Below are positions 33,512 through 42,261 of a stretch of 64,000 nt of DNA, one piece after another. Position numbers and translations under genes: made by a program. The stretch lies in NCBI GenBank assembly GCA_963626085.1, contig CAVFVJ010000033.1, positions 35,511 to 99,510 on the forward strand, in the 5' to 3' direction. Origin of the DNA: Colivivens sp963626085 (GTDB lineage Bacteria; Bacteroidota; Bacteroidia; Bacteroidales; Bacteroidaceae). The first letter of the stretch is position 1, and each line of letters starts with the position of its first letter. The notes beneath the pieces were generated by a model. That model did not search any database. It saw only the letters and a list, made by a program, of their open reading frames with translations, and was not told where the DNA came from.

Positions 33512-35854
33512 ATGCAGAAGAACCTTGTGATTGTAGAGTCTCCAGCAAAGGCTAAGACTCTCGAGAAGTTCCTTGGTAACGACTATAAGGTGATGTCGAG
33601 CTACGGTCATATACGTGATTTGAAGAAGAAAGGATTTGGGATAGATCTCGACAGTTTGGAGCCAGAGTATGAGATTCCTGACGAAAAGCAGGAACTGGTC
33701 AAGTCATTGAAGAAGAATGCAGAGGATGCCGGTACAGTATGGCTCGCATCCGATGAAGACCGTGAGGGGGAAGCTATATCATGGCATTTGGCACAAGTAC
33801 TTGGACTGGACGTGGACAAGACCAAACGTATCGTGTTCCATGAGATAACGAAGAATGCCATACTCGATGCTATCAAACATCCACGTACCATTGATGTAAA
33901 CCTCGTAAATGCGCAACAGGCACGACGTGTGCTCGACCGTATAGTAGGTTTCAAACTCTCACCTGTACTCTGGAGAAAACTTAAACCAGCACTGTCAGCA
34001 GGGCGTGTACAATCGGTGTCCGTCAGACTGATAGTAGAACGTGAGCGTGAAATTGAGCAATTCAAGCCAGAGTCGTCATATAAGGTGGATGCAATCTTCA
34101 CACTGGAGACAAGCGACGGGCAGACGACAGACCTGCACGCCAGTCTGAACACCCGGTTCAGCACCGAGAAGGAGGCACGAGCATTCCTCGAATCGTTCAA
34201 GGGGAAGTCCTTCACCATCTCAGAAATCACAAAGAAACCGATGAAGAGGACTCCAGCCCCACCGTTCACCACCTCCACCCTACAGCAGGAGGCTGCACGC
34301 AAGTTGGGATTCACTGTATCACAGACCATGATGGTGGCACAACGTCTCTATGAGTCGGGACTCATCACATACATGCGTACTGACTCTGTAAACCTCTCAA
34401 CCCTATGCCTCGGGACAAGCAAGGATGAGATTGTCAAGCAGTGGGGCGAGAACTACAGTAAGACACGCAACTATCACACAAATTCGAAAGGCGCGCAGGA
34501 AGCACATGAGGCTATACGCCCTACCTATGTGTCAAATCACGAGATATCAGGCACCACGCAGGAGCGTCGCCTATACGAACTGATATGGAAACGGACGCTG
34601 GCATCTCAGATGGCTGATGCCGAGATTGAGCGCACCGTCATCAAGATAAGCATCGACGGCATGGAACAGGAGTTCGTGGCTACAGGCAGTGTAGTCACAT
34701 TCGATGGATTCTTGAAACTCTACCGTGAGTCGGTTGAAGATGAGTCGACAGAAGACGAGGAGACACGGTTGCCTTCTGATATCAAGGAGGGAATGCCGTT
34801 GAAGGCATCGGAGGTACACGCCACTGAACGCTATACACAAGCACCACCGCGATACACTGAGGCTAGTCTGGTGCGCAAGTTGGAAGAACTGGGTATAGGC
34901 AGACCTTCCACTTACGCTCCTACCATATCCACCATACAGAACAGAGAGTATGTAGTCAAGGATAACAAAGTAGGAGAAAAACGGACATATAAGGTACTTA
35001 CTCTGACGGACGGCACGGTAACTGAAACGGATAAGACAGAGATGGTGGGACAGGAGAAGTCAAAGTTGATGCCTACTGATATAGGAATCGTCGTCAATGA
35101 CTTCCTAATGCAGTACTTCCCTGGCATCATGGACTATAACTTCACCGCCAACGTAGAGAAGGAATTCGACGAGATTGCAGAGGGCAAAGCGGACTGGAAG
35201 AAGATGATACGTGACTTCGACAAGGACTTCGAGCCAATGGTGGACAAGACTATGCACGACAAGACGGAGCACAAGACAGGTGAACGTATCTTAGGTACTG
35301 ACCCTGCCACGGGCAAGACCGTGTCAGTAAAGATAGGGCGGTTCGGTCCAGTGGCACAGATAGGAAGTGTGACGGACTCCGACAAGCCTCGTTTCGCACA
35401 ACTGAAGAAAGGACAGAGCATACAGACCATCACTTTCGAAGAGGCGATGGATTTGTTCAAACTACCACGCGTATTGGGTGAGTTCGAAGGCACAACAGTC
35501 ACCATCGGTGCAGGTCGTTATGGCCCTTATGTTCTCCACAACAAAAAGTACGTTGCCCTCCCTGCCAGTCATGACCCAACCACCATCACCCTCAACGAGG
35601 CGATACTGGTCATCAAGGCCAACCGCGTGGCGGAAGACCAAAAACACATGAAACGGTTCGAGGAAGAGCCTGAACTGGAAGTGCGCAGTGGACGTTATGG
35701 TCCTTACCTCTTTTATAAAGGACAGAACTACAAGTTGCCAAAGAGCGTAGACCGCCCGATGGACTTGACAGCAGAGCGGTGTCTGGAGATCATCAAGACA
35801 CAAGAAGCCAAGCATGCTGCGGCAAAGGAACGGAAGAAGAAGGCAGAGGAGTGA
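33512..35854 (+). CDS. topA: DNA topoisomerase I
   Basis: 780 residues. Type IA enzyme that relaxes negative supercoils. The Toprim domain starts NLVIVESPAKAKTLEKFLG with the catalytic Glu, and ASDEDREGEAISWH near residue 80 carries the acidic triad. The active-site Tyr lies in LITYMRTDSVNLS near residue 287. The C-terminal part (about residues 590-770) has repeats of the form GRFGPVAQIG, AGRYGPYVLH and SGRYGPYLFY, the TopA C-terminal repeats, and no zinc-ribbon cysteines, unlike E. coli TopA. Its stop shares one base with the aroK start. Confidence 0.97.
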   Translation: MQKNLVIVESPAKAKTLEKFLGNDYKVMSSYGHIRDLKKKGFGIDLDSLEPEYEIPDEKQELVKSLKKNAEDAGTVWLASDEDREGEAISWHLAQVLGLDVDKTKRIVFHEITKNAILDAIKHPRTIDVNLVNAQQARRVLDRIVGFKLSPVLWRKLKPALSAGRVQSVSVRLIVEREREIEQFKPESSYKVDAIFTLETSDGQTTDLHASLNTRFSTEKEARAFLESFKGKSFTISEITKKPMKRTPAPPFTTSTLQQEAARKLGFTVSQTMMVAQRLYESGLITYMRTDSVNLSTLCLGTSKDEIVKQWGENYSKTRNYHTNSKGAQEAHEAIRPTYVSNHEISGTTQERRLYELIWKRTLASQMADAEIERTVIKISIDGMEQEFVATGSVVTFDGFLKLYRESVEDESTEDEETRLPSDIKEGMPLKASEVHATERYTQAPPRYTEASLVRKLEELGIGRPSTYAPTISTIQNREYVVKDNKVGEKRTYKVLTLTDGTVTETDKTEMVGQEKSKLMPTDIGIVVNDFLMQYFPGIMDYNFTANVEKEFDEIAEGKADWKKMIRDFDKDFEPMVDKTMHDKTEHKTGERILGTDPATGKTVSVKIGRFGPVAQIGSVTDSDKPRFAQLKKGQSIQTITFEEAMDLFKLPRVLGEFEGTTVTIGAGRYGPYVLHNKKYVALPASHDPTTITLNEAILVIKANRVAEDQKHMKRFEEEPELEVRSGRYGPYLFYKGQNYKLPKSVDRPMDLTAERCLEIIKTQEAKHAAAKERKKKAEE

Positions 35855-36387
35855 TGGAGAAAGACAATATCATACTCGTGGGCTATATGGGAGCAGGCAA
35901 GACCACTCTCGGCAAGGCACTGGCTACAAGCATGGGACGTGAGTTCCACGACCTCGACTGGTTGATAGAGGAACAAACTGGTATGACAATACCGCAGATA
36001 TTCGCAAAACAGGGCGAGAACGGATTCCGTCAGATTGAACGACAAACGCTAATGAATGCGGTGGGCAGAAACGGCATGGTATTGGCGGTTGGAGGCGGCA
36101 CACCCTGTTTCTTCGACAATATAGACGTGATGAACAGCCATGCACGGACAGTATACTTGCAAGCGTCACCCGAGACCTTGATGGCACATATACGGATGGG
36201 CGGCTCGAAGCGTCCGCTGGTAGACGGCAAGACTGACAGCGAACTGCTCGACTACATCGAACACTCACTCAAGGCGAGGGAGCCGTTCTACAACCATGCT
36301 AACTACAAGGTGGCGATTGGCACCATCACTGACAACAAGCAGATTGATGAATACGTGGACAAAATAAAAGACATACTAAAGAAATGA
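35854..36387 (+). CDS. aroK: Shikimate kinase
   Basis: 177 residues from the ATG at 35854, which overlaps the topA stop by one base (TGATG). Shikimate kinase phosphorylates shikimate in chorismate synthesis. The Walker A motif is VGYMGAGKTTLGKAL (residues 8-22), followed by DLDWLIEEQTG, FRQIERQTL, the AVGGGTPCF loop near residue 79 and the lid region GGSKRPLVDGK. Its last bases overlap the argB start by four. Confidence 0.96.
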   Translation: MEKDNIILVGYMGAGKTTLGKALATSMGREFHDLDWLIEEQTGMTIPQIFAKQGENGFRQIERQTLMNAVGRNGMVLAVGGGTPCFFDNIDVMNSHARTVYLQASPETLMAHIRMGGSKRPLVDGKTDSELLDYIEHSLKAREPFYNHANYKVAIGTITDNKQIDEYVDKIKDILKK

Positions 36388-37157
36388 CACAACTAACAGT
36401 AGTTAAAGTTGGTGGAAAAATCGTTGAGGAACCAGAATCGCTGGAGAGGCTCCTCAACGATTTCTCCGCTATTAAGGGAAACAAGATTTTGGTACATGGT
36501 GGTGGCAGGAGCGCTACCAAAATTGCATCACAACTCGGCATTGAGACGAAGATGGTAGACGGCAGGCGAGTCACCGACGAGGAGATGTTGAGAGTGGTTA
36601 CCATGGTCTATGGAGGACTGGTCAACAAGAACATCGTGTCACAGCTACAGGCGCGCGGCATCAATGCACTGGGACTGACCGGAGCGGACATGAACGTGAT
36701 AAGGTCGCACAAGAGAAGTCCCGAACCGGTGGACTTCGGGTTCGTGGGAGACGTAGACAAGGTGGATGGCGCACGGCTATCCATGCTTATCGACTCGGGT
36801 ATCGTACCAGTCTTGGCTCCATTGACACACGACGGTAACGGAAGTCTACTGAACACCAATGCCGACACAATCGCCGGTGAGGTGGCAAAAGCCATGACCA
36901 CCTTTTATGACGTGACCCTCATGTACTGCTTCGAAAAAGCAGGAGTGCTGGCAGACGAGAACGACGACGAGAGTGTGATTTGTCATATCAACGAAGACGA
37001 CTTCCACCGACTGGTGAACGACAAAGTTATTCAAGGCGGTATGATTCCCAAAGTGCAGAATGCGCTGTCCGCTGTAAATGCCGGAGTAAAAGAGGTTATC
37101 ATCACCAAAGCCACTGCCATAGACGGTGCACATGGAACGAAAATAGCTAAAGAATAA
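36384..37157 (+). CDS. argB: Acetylglutamate kinase (or succinylglutamate kinase) ArgB
   Basis: 257 residues of the amino acid kinase fold. The start TVVKVGGKIVEE, the loop LVHGGGRSATKIASQLG and VTDEEMLRVVTMVYGGLVNK identify ArgB, which phosphorylates N-acylglutamate in arginine synthesis. In Bacteroidetes the pathway is known to use N-succinyl intermediates (the ornithine transcarbamylase homologue of B. fragilis acts on N-succinylornithine), so the true substrate may be N-succinylglutamate; this sequence alone does not decide. Overlaps aroK by ATGA. Confidence 0.92.
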   Translation: MTQLTVVKVGGKIVEEPESLERLLNDFSAIKGNKILVHGGGRSATKIASQLGIETKMVDGRRVTDEEMLRVVTMVYGGLVNKNIVSQLQARGINALGLTGADMNVIRSHKRSPEPVDFGFVGDVDKVDGARLSMLIDSGIVPVLAPLTHDGNGSLLNTNADTIAGEVAKAMTTFYDVTLMYCFEKAGVLADENDDESVICHINEDDFHRLVNDKVIQGGMIPKVQNALSAVNAGVKEVIITKATAIDGAHGTKIAKE

Positions 37158-37214
37158 AAAAATTGCATCCACACTGTAACTTTACCGTCACTTGTCCGTC
37201 TTAATTGTAGAGAG

Positions 37215-37721
37215 ATGAAAGAAATCAGCTTCACGAACGATGTGTATCCTCTGAAAGACAAGCTGTTTAGGCTCGCTTTAAGGATATGTCTCAACAGGCA
37301 GGATGCAGAAGACATCGTTCAAGATACGCTGGTAAAGGTTTGGGACATGAGGGATGAGTGGCAGGACATCCATAATATCGAGGTTTACTCGATGAGGATC
37401 TGCCAGAATCTCGCGCTCGACAGAATAGAGAAGAAGGAGAGACACAACGTCTCGCTCGACGAGATGGTTCACGACCGAGCTGACACCTCTTTGGCTCAAG
37501 ACAGTATGCTGATAAGGCAACAAGAGTATGCTTCAGTCAGCAAGATTATCGGAACACTCCCAGAGAAGCAACGGGCTACGATACAACTCCGTGACATCGA
37601 AGGGAAGAGCTATCAAGAGATTGCCGACATCATGGGTATCACTGTAGCAGACGTCAAGGTCAACATCTTCCGAGCCAGACAAACAATAAAAGACAGGTTT
37701 CTCAAACAGGACAAGAAGTAG
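37215..37721 (+). CDS. ECF-type RNA polymerase sigma factor
   Basis: 168 residues. Region 2 is seen as YPLKDKLFRLALRICLNRQDAEDIVQDTLVKVWDMR (about residues 11-46) and region 4 as LPEKQRATIQLRDIEGKSYQEIADIMGITVADVKVNIFRARQTIKD (about 114-160), with no region 3, as in ECF sigma factors. The gene starts 57 nt after argB; a TAACTTTA box lies at 37177-37184. It is followed after 3 nt by a small membrane protein gene that is probably its anti-sigma partner. Confidence 0.93.
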   Translation: MKEISFTNDVYPLKDKLFRLALRICLNRQDAEDIVQDTLVKVWDMRDEWQDIHNIEVYSMRICQNLALDRIEKKERHNVSLDEMVHDRADTSLAQDSMLIRQQEYASVSKIIGTLPEKQRATIQLRDIEGKSYQEIADIMGITVADVKVNIFRARQTIKDRFLKQDKK

Positions 37722-37724
37722 AAA

Positions 37725-38234
37725 ATGATGAATTATCAATATATAGAACAGTTGTTGGACCGCTACTGGGAGGGCACGACGACATTGGAGGAGGAACAGA
37801 TATTGCGTTCATTCTTCAGTCAGCCTGACATCCCAGAGAATATGAGGCAGTATGCTCCGCTATTCCGCTACGAGTTGGAAGAGAAGAACGTGTGCCTCGG
37901 CAAGGATTTCGACACGCGAATGGCAGACCTCATCAACAGCGAGACGAAGGTAAAGGCAAAGCGCATCAGATTGTCCACACGGTTCGCACCGCTGTTGAAG
38001 GCAGTTGCTTTGGTTGCTGTGGCAATCACGATAGGCAACATATCGGAGAGGACCATGCAAACCAACTCGGTCGGTGCGGAGGCTGTCACTGCAGGTGATA
38101 CCTACACACGGAAAGAGGACATAACAGCCAAGATAAAGGTCATCGACAAGAATCGGTCGGACGCGATGGCAAAGGCCGACTCGCTTGGTCACCGCTCGTC
38201 AGTAGTTGAACACGATGAGGTGACTTACGAATAG
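37725..38234 (+). CDS. Small single-pass membrane protein, probable anti-sigma factor
   Basis: 169 residues; ATG at 37725 or 37728. The N-terminal 85 residues are cytoplasmic, with YIEQLLDRYWEGTTTLEEEQILRSFFSQPDIPENM, the pattern at the start of many Bacteroidetes anti-sigma and regulatory proteins. One membrane helix (about 90-107, FAPLLKAVALVAVAITIG) and a polar extracytoplasmic tail of 60 residues follow. No FecR domain or zinc-binding motif is present. The role is inferred from the 3-nt distance to the sigma gene and the topology. Confidence 0.65.
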   Translation: MMNYQYIEQLLDRYWEGTTTLEEEQILRSFFSQPDIPENMRQYAPLFRYELEEKNVCLGKDFDTRMADLINSETKVKAKRIRLSTRFAPLLKAVALVAVAITIGNISERTMQTNSVGAEAVTAGDTYTRKEDITAKIKVIDKNRSDAMAKADSLGHRSSVVEHDEVTYE

Positions 38235-38363
38235 CAATATGACAAATGGAACGAAAAAAAACAATCATTTCTTTTATATGCTTTAACTAAAACCTAATTA
38301 CGAATGAGACTGTGAAGTTTCAATTCTCTCAAAACATCAAAAAGTAGACACTACTTTTGGAAT

Positions 38364-38394
38364 AAGGACCAAGGCAACAGCCAAGGTCCTTTTT
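38364..38394 (+). terminator. Rho-independent terminator of the sigma/anti-sigma transcript
   Basis: AAGGACC (38364-38370) pairs with GGTCCTT (38385-38391), with an inner GGC/GCC pairing around AACA, and five T residues follow. It is 130 nt after the anti-sigma gene. Confidence 0.8.
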
Positions 38395-38440
38395 CTGTAC
38401 TCACACCTGTCATTGTCTTGAAGGTAACTGCTGACAGTTT

Positions 38441-38564
38441 CATTATGCAATAATTGACGCACATAGTGTTTTATGCATTAAGCGCCATTTTTACTTGCGG
38501 ATTTGTTTGGTCATGAAATGAACTTTTTCTAATTTTGCAATAGATATTCATGCATTATGCAATA
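38441..38564. repeat. Two copies of CATTATGCAATA flanking the korA promoter
   Basis: The 12-mer is present exactly at 38441-38452 and 38553-38564. A related TTATGCATTAA lies at 38470-38480. The copies sit 54 nt before and 15 nt after the promoter elements. This looks like a paired operator for an unknown regulator. Confidence 0.5.
38506..38537 (+). promoter_or_regulatory. Bacteroidetes-type promoter of korAB
   Basis: TTTG (38506-38509) and TAATTTTG (38530-38537) are 20 nt apart, a full match. The leader to the ATG at 38626 is about 83 nt and includes the second CATTATGCAATA copy. Confidence 0.75.
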
Positions 38565-38625
38565 GGCTCAACTATGGCTTCTGCTCTTTCATGACTAAGT
38601 GTAAAATGAACTATATAAAGTTTTT

Positions 38626-40476
38626 ATGTCAGACGAATTGGAAATAAAGGAATTGGACAGCGTAGTTGTCCGATTCTCAGGCGACTCAGGCGACGGTATG
38701 CAACTCGCCGGAAACATCTTCTCTACAGTGTCTGCCACTGTAGGTAACAGTATCAGCACATTCCCTGATTATCCAGCGGACATACGTGCCCCACAAGGAT
38801 CACTCACCGGAGTATCAGGCTTTCAAGTACACATCGGTGCAAGCAAAGTCTACACCCCGGGTGACAAGTGCGACGTGCTCGTGGCTATGAATGCAGCAGC
38901 CTTGAAGACACAGTACCGTTATGCCAAGCCCGGCGCCGCCATTATCATCGACACCGATGCCTTTGGTCAGCGCGACTTAGAGAAAGCTGCTTTCAAGACC
39001 AACGACTACCTCGGAGAGATGGGAATCGACCCCGACAGAGTTATCGCCTGTCCAATCACACAGATGGTGAAGGACTGCCTTGCCGACTCAGGCATGGACG
39101 CAAAAGCCATGCTGAAATGTCGCAACATGTTTGCCCTAGGACTTGTCTGCTGGTTGTTCGACCGTGACTTGGACGTGGCGTTCAACTTCCTCAAAGAGAA
39201 GTTTGCAAAGAAAGCGGGTGTAGCTGAAGCCAACATCAAGGTAATCCAAGCTGGATACGATTACGGACACAATACACATAGCTCGGTAGCCAACGTCTAC
39301 AGGATAGAGACAAAAGAGAAAACACCTGGACGTTATATGGACATCACTGGTAACAAGGCTACTGCATACGGACTTATAGCAGCTGCTGAGAAGGCTGGAC
39401 TCAAACTCTATTTGGGTTCTTACCCTATCACCCCGGCTACAGACATACTGCATGAACTGTCAAAGCACAAGTCACTGGGTGTAACTACAGTGCAGTGTGA
39501 AGATGAGATTGCGGGATGTGCGTCTGCTGTGGGAGCATCCTTCGCAGGAGCATTGGCAGCAACATCCACTTCTGGACCTGGCATCTGCCTCAAGAGCGAG
39601 GCAATGAACCTGGCGGTCATCATGGAACTGCCGTTGGTGGTCATCGACGTACAACGCGGTGGTCCTGCCACAGGTCTCCCAACCAAGTCGGAGCAGACAG
39701 ACTTGCTACAGTGTCTCTTCGGACGTAACGGTGAGAGTCCGATGCCTGTCATCGCTGCCACCAGTCCAACCGACTGTTTCGATGCCGCATACGCTGCATG
39801 TAAGATTGCCTTGGAGCACATGACCCCAGTCATCCTCATGACAGACGCTTACGTGGCAAACGGTTCAGGCGCATTCAAGTTGCCCGACTTGGCGGACTAT
39901 CCAGCCATCAACCCGCCATACGTACCAGAGGAACTGAAGGGTACATGGACTCCGTACATGCGTGACGAGAAGACCCAGGTACGCTACTGGGCTGTGCCAG
40001 GACGTGAAGGGTTCGAGCATATCCTCGGAGGACTGGAGAAAGACAGTAAGACGGGTGCTATATCCACTGACCCTGAGAACCATGACATCATGACCCATCT
40101 GCGTCAGGAGAAGATTGATAAGATTGCCGTGCCCGATCTTAAGGTGGCAGGCGACAAGGACGATGCCGACCTGCTCATCGTAGGCTTCGGTGGCACATAC
40201 GGTCATCTTCACGCTGCCATGGACGAGATGCGCAAGTCTGGCAAGAAGGTTGCGCTCGCCCACTTTAAGTACATCAACCCACTGCCGGCAAACACATCAG
40301 AGGTGCTGAAGAAATACAAGAAGGTGGTTGTAGCGGAACAGAATATGGGTCAACTGGCGGGATGGCTTCGCATGAAGGTAGATAATTTCGTGCCATATCA
40401 GTTCAACCAAGTGAAGGGACAGCCGTTCGTTGTGGCTGAACTCGTCGAGGCATTCAGTAATATCATCAACAAATAA
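38626..40476 (+). CDS. korA: 2-oxoacid:ferredoxin oxidoreductase, fused gamma-alpha subunit (KorA)
   Basis: 616 residues. The first 200 or so form the gamma domain (VVVRFSGDSGDGMQLAGNIFS, PDYPADIRAPQGSLTGVSGFQ), and from about residue 240 the alpha domain follows (YPITPATDILHELSK, CEDEIAGCASAVGASFAGALAATSTSGPG). The fused arrangement is typical of 2-oxoglutarate:ferredoxin oxidoreductase in anaerobes. The enzyme converts 2-oxoglutarate, or a related 2-oxoacid, and CoA to the acyl-CoA with reduction of ferredoxin, reversibly in reductive metabolism. Exact substrate is inferred. korB follows after 17 nt. Confidence 0.92.
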   Translation: MSDELEIKELDSVVVRFSGDSGDGMQLAGNIFSTVSATVGNSISTFPDYPADIRAPQGSLTGVSGFQVHIGASKVYTPGDKCDVLVAMNAAALKTQYRYAKPGAAIIIDTDAFGQRDLEKAAFKTNDYLGEMGIDPDRVIACPITQMVKDCLADSGMDAKAMLKCRNMFALGLVCWLFDRDLDVAFNFLKEKFAKKAGVAEANIKVIQAGYDYGHNTHSSVANVYRIETKEKTPGRYMDITGNKATAYGLIAAAEKAGLKLYLGSYPITPATDILHELSKHKSLGVTTVQCEDEIAGCASAVGASFAGALAATSTSGPGICLKSEAMNLAVIMELPLVVIDVQRGGPATGLPTKSEQTDLLQCLFGRNGESPMPVIAATSPTDCFDAAYAACKIALEHMTPVILMTDAYVANGSGAFKLPDLADYPAINPPYVPEELKGTWTPYMRDEKTQVRYWAVPGREGFEHILGGLEKDSKTGAISTDPENHDIMTHLRQEKIDKIAVPDLKVAGDKDDADLLIVGFGGTYGHLHAAMDEMRKSGKKVALAHFKYINPLPANTSEVLKKYKKVVVAEQNMGQLAGWLRMKVDNFVPYQFNQVKGQPFVVAELVEAFSNIINK

Positions 40477-40493
40477 CAGAAAGGACAATCATT

Positions 40494-41498
40494 ATGGCAT
40501 ATACAGCAGTAAACTATAAGAAAGGACAGCCAAGATGGTGTCCTGGATGTGGCGACCATTTCTTCCTCGCATCACTCCATAAGGCTATGGCGGAGATTGG
40601 TGTCGCTCCAAATGACATTGCGGTCATCTCTGGCATCGGTTGCTCAAGCCGTCTGCCTCATTACATGGCGACCTACGGCATGAACACCATACACGGACGT
40701 GCAGCTGCCATTGCAACAGGATGCAAGGTTGCAAACCCAAACCTCACGGTATGGCAGGTGAGTGGTGACGGTGACGGACTCGCCATCGGTGGCAACCACT
40801 TCATCCACGCCAACCGCCGTAACATCAACCTCAACATGATACTCCTCAACAACCGCATATACGGTCTTACCAAGGGACAGTACAGCCCTACGAGTCCACG
40901 AGGCTTCGTGAGCAAGTCCAGCCCCTATGGAACGGTAGAGGATCCGTTCCGTCCAGCAGAACTCTGCTTCGGAGCACGCGGTCATTTCTTCGCACGTGCC
41001 GTGGCTACTGATGCGGCAGGTACGGTGGAGATACTCAAGGCGGCATACAACCACCAGGGAGCGAGCGTATGCGAGATTCTCCAGAACTGTGTCATCTTCA
41101 ACAACGGTACACACGACTCAGTGTACACCAAGGAAACCCGTGCCAAGAACGCCATCTACGTGGAGCACGGCAAGCCGCTGGTGTTCGGAGAGAACAACGA
41201 GTTCGGACTGATGCAGGAAGGCTTCGGACTGAAAATCGTAGAGATTGGCAAGGACGGCATCACCATGGACGACATACTCGTGCACGACGCACACTGCGAG
41301 GACAACACTCTGCAACTCAAGCTCGCCCTCATGGGCAACAACGACGGCTTCCCTGTAGCTCTCGGTGTCATCCGTGATGTGGCTGCACCTACATATGACG
41401 AGGGTGTAAGCAAACAGATTGAAGAGGTGAAGGCAGCAAAGAAATACCATAACTTTGCCGAACTCCTCGAGACCAACGACATCTGGGAAGTTAAATGA
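40494..41498 (+). CDS. korB: 2-oxoacid:ferredoxin oxidoreductase, beta subunit (KorB)
   Basis: 334 residues. The thiamine-diphosphate subunit: RWCPGCGDHFFLASLHKA, ISGIGCSSRLPHYM, and the TPP/Mg motif VSGDGDGLAIGGNHFIHANRRNINLNMILLNN followed by YGLTKGQYSPTS (about residues 88-128). It lacks a C-terminal ferredoxin domain, so electrons must pass to a separate carrier. It works with KorA as one complex. The transcript probably ends at the hairpin at 41529-41563. Confidence 0.93.
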   Translation: MAYTAVNYKKGQPRWCPGCGDHFFLASLHKAMAEIGVAPNDIAVISGIGCSSRLPHYMATYGMNTIHGRAAAIATGCKVANPNLTVWQVSGDGDGLAIGGNHFIHANRRNINLNMILLNNRIYGLTKGQYSPTSPRGFVSKSSPYGTVEDPFRPAELCFGARGHFFARAVATDAAGTVEILKAAYNHQGASVCEILQNCVIFNNGTHDSVYTKETRAKNAIYVEHGKPLVFGENNEFGLMQEGFGLKIVEIGKDGITMDDILVHDAHCEDNTLQLKLALMGNNDGFPVALGVIRDVAAPTYDEGVSKQIEEVKAAKKYHNFAELLETNDIWEVK

Positions 41499-41528
41499 TA
41501 TCCCTCTACTACAAATATATCTTTGATG

Positions 41529-41563
41529 AAAGCTGGACAACAACATACCGTTGCCCAGCTTTT
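41529..41563 (+). terminator. korB terminator
   Basis: AAAGCTGG-a-CAAC (41529-41541) pairs with GTTG-c-CCAGCTTT (41550-41562) around an 8-nt loop, and TGTTTAT follows. It lies 30 nt after the korB stop. Confidence 0.8.
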
Positions 41564-41784
41564 GTTTATAATAATCCACCAATATTAACAGTGAACTTTC
41601 ACACGCAAAGATAATAAAAATCATCAACATAAAAGACTCGAAGACACACTTTCTTTTAGTCCTCAACTTCTTTAGCACTTTACATTTCATGCGCAACTGC
41701 ACAGCATCAAGTTCAATACAATATAGTTAAGTTTGTCCAAAAGAACAGATCATCTTTAACTGTCCTCCAACACCGCTAAAAATG

Positions 41785-41865
41785 GGGCTCGAGTGAAAGG
41801 GTCATTTCACTCGAGTGAATTGATCGTTTCACTCGAGTGGATCGATCGATTCACTCGAGTGAACA
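41785..41865. repeat. Four copies of a CACTCGAGTG palindrome at exact 22-bp period
   Basis: CTCGAG centres start at 41788, 41810, 41832 and 41854, 22 bp apart. Copies two to four are the palindrome TTCACTCGAGTGRA; the first keeps only the right half (CTCGAGTGAA). The linkers contain GATC-rich text such as TTGATCGT and ATCGATCGA. Each copy can form a small hairpin and all lie on the same face of the helix (about two turns apart). Confidence 0.85.
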
Positions 41866-42016
41866 AAATAGGGTGTTCTGGACCTTTTTCGGGTCACTTT
41901 TTATTGTCCTCCTGAAAGTGTCAATATTGCAATTAAAAAGAAGAACTCTACATTGCTAGATGGATTACGCTTTTGTTCATGCATCATTTTTTCGTTGAAA
42001 AGGTTTTACATCCTTG

Positions 42017-42047
42017 CTTGTATTCTCACAGAAAATCATTACCTTTG
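42017..42047 (+). promoter_or_regulatory. Possible upstream promoter in the gene-free region
   Basis: TACCTTTG (42040-42047) with CTTG (42017-42020) 19 nt upstream. It matches all but one base of the layout. No gene starts in the next 270 bases before the secreted-protein gene. Confidence 0.45.
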
Positions 42048-42230
42048 CATATAGTATGCCATAAACGCCCAAACTCAATTTGCATCTTTTGTATAATAAG
42101 GAGACATACTGTAAATGCAAATGCGTACACAACGAGAAGTTCAGCCAAACACCTTGTAGACCTAGCAGCAACAAAACAAAGCCTTGGCAAAGAAAAATCG
42201 AACCGATTCGAAAAAAAACGATTAAAAAGT

Positions 42231-42261
42231 TTTGTCATTATAGATTTATGCTTTACCTTTG
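42231..42261 (+). promoter_or_regulatory. Bacteroidetes-type promoter of the secreted cohesin-like protein
   Basis: TTTG (42231-42234) and TACCTTTG (42254-42261) are 19 nt apart, a full match, with a leader of about 58 nt. Confidence 0.8.

Larger units (their letters stand above)
38235..38625. other. Intergenic region between the sigma operon and korA
   Basis: 391 AT-rich bases with no gene. It holds a strong terminator (38364-38394), a full promoter for korA (38506-38537) and two copies of CATTATGCAATA (38441 and 38553) placed on each side of that promoter. Confidence 0.65.

Noticed and set aside
41785..41865. CRISPR array
   Set aside because: The repeat is a 14-base palindrome with linkers of about 8 bases, only four copies exist, and no cas genes are present.
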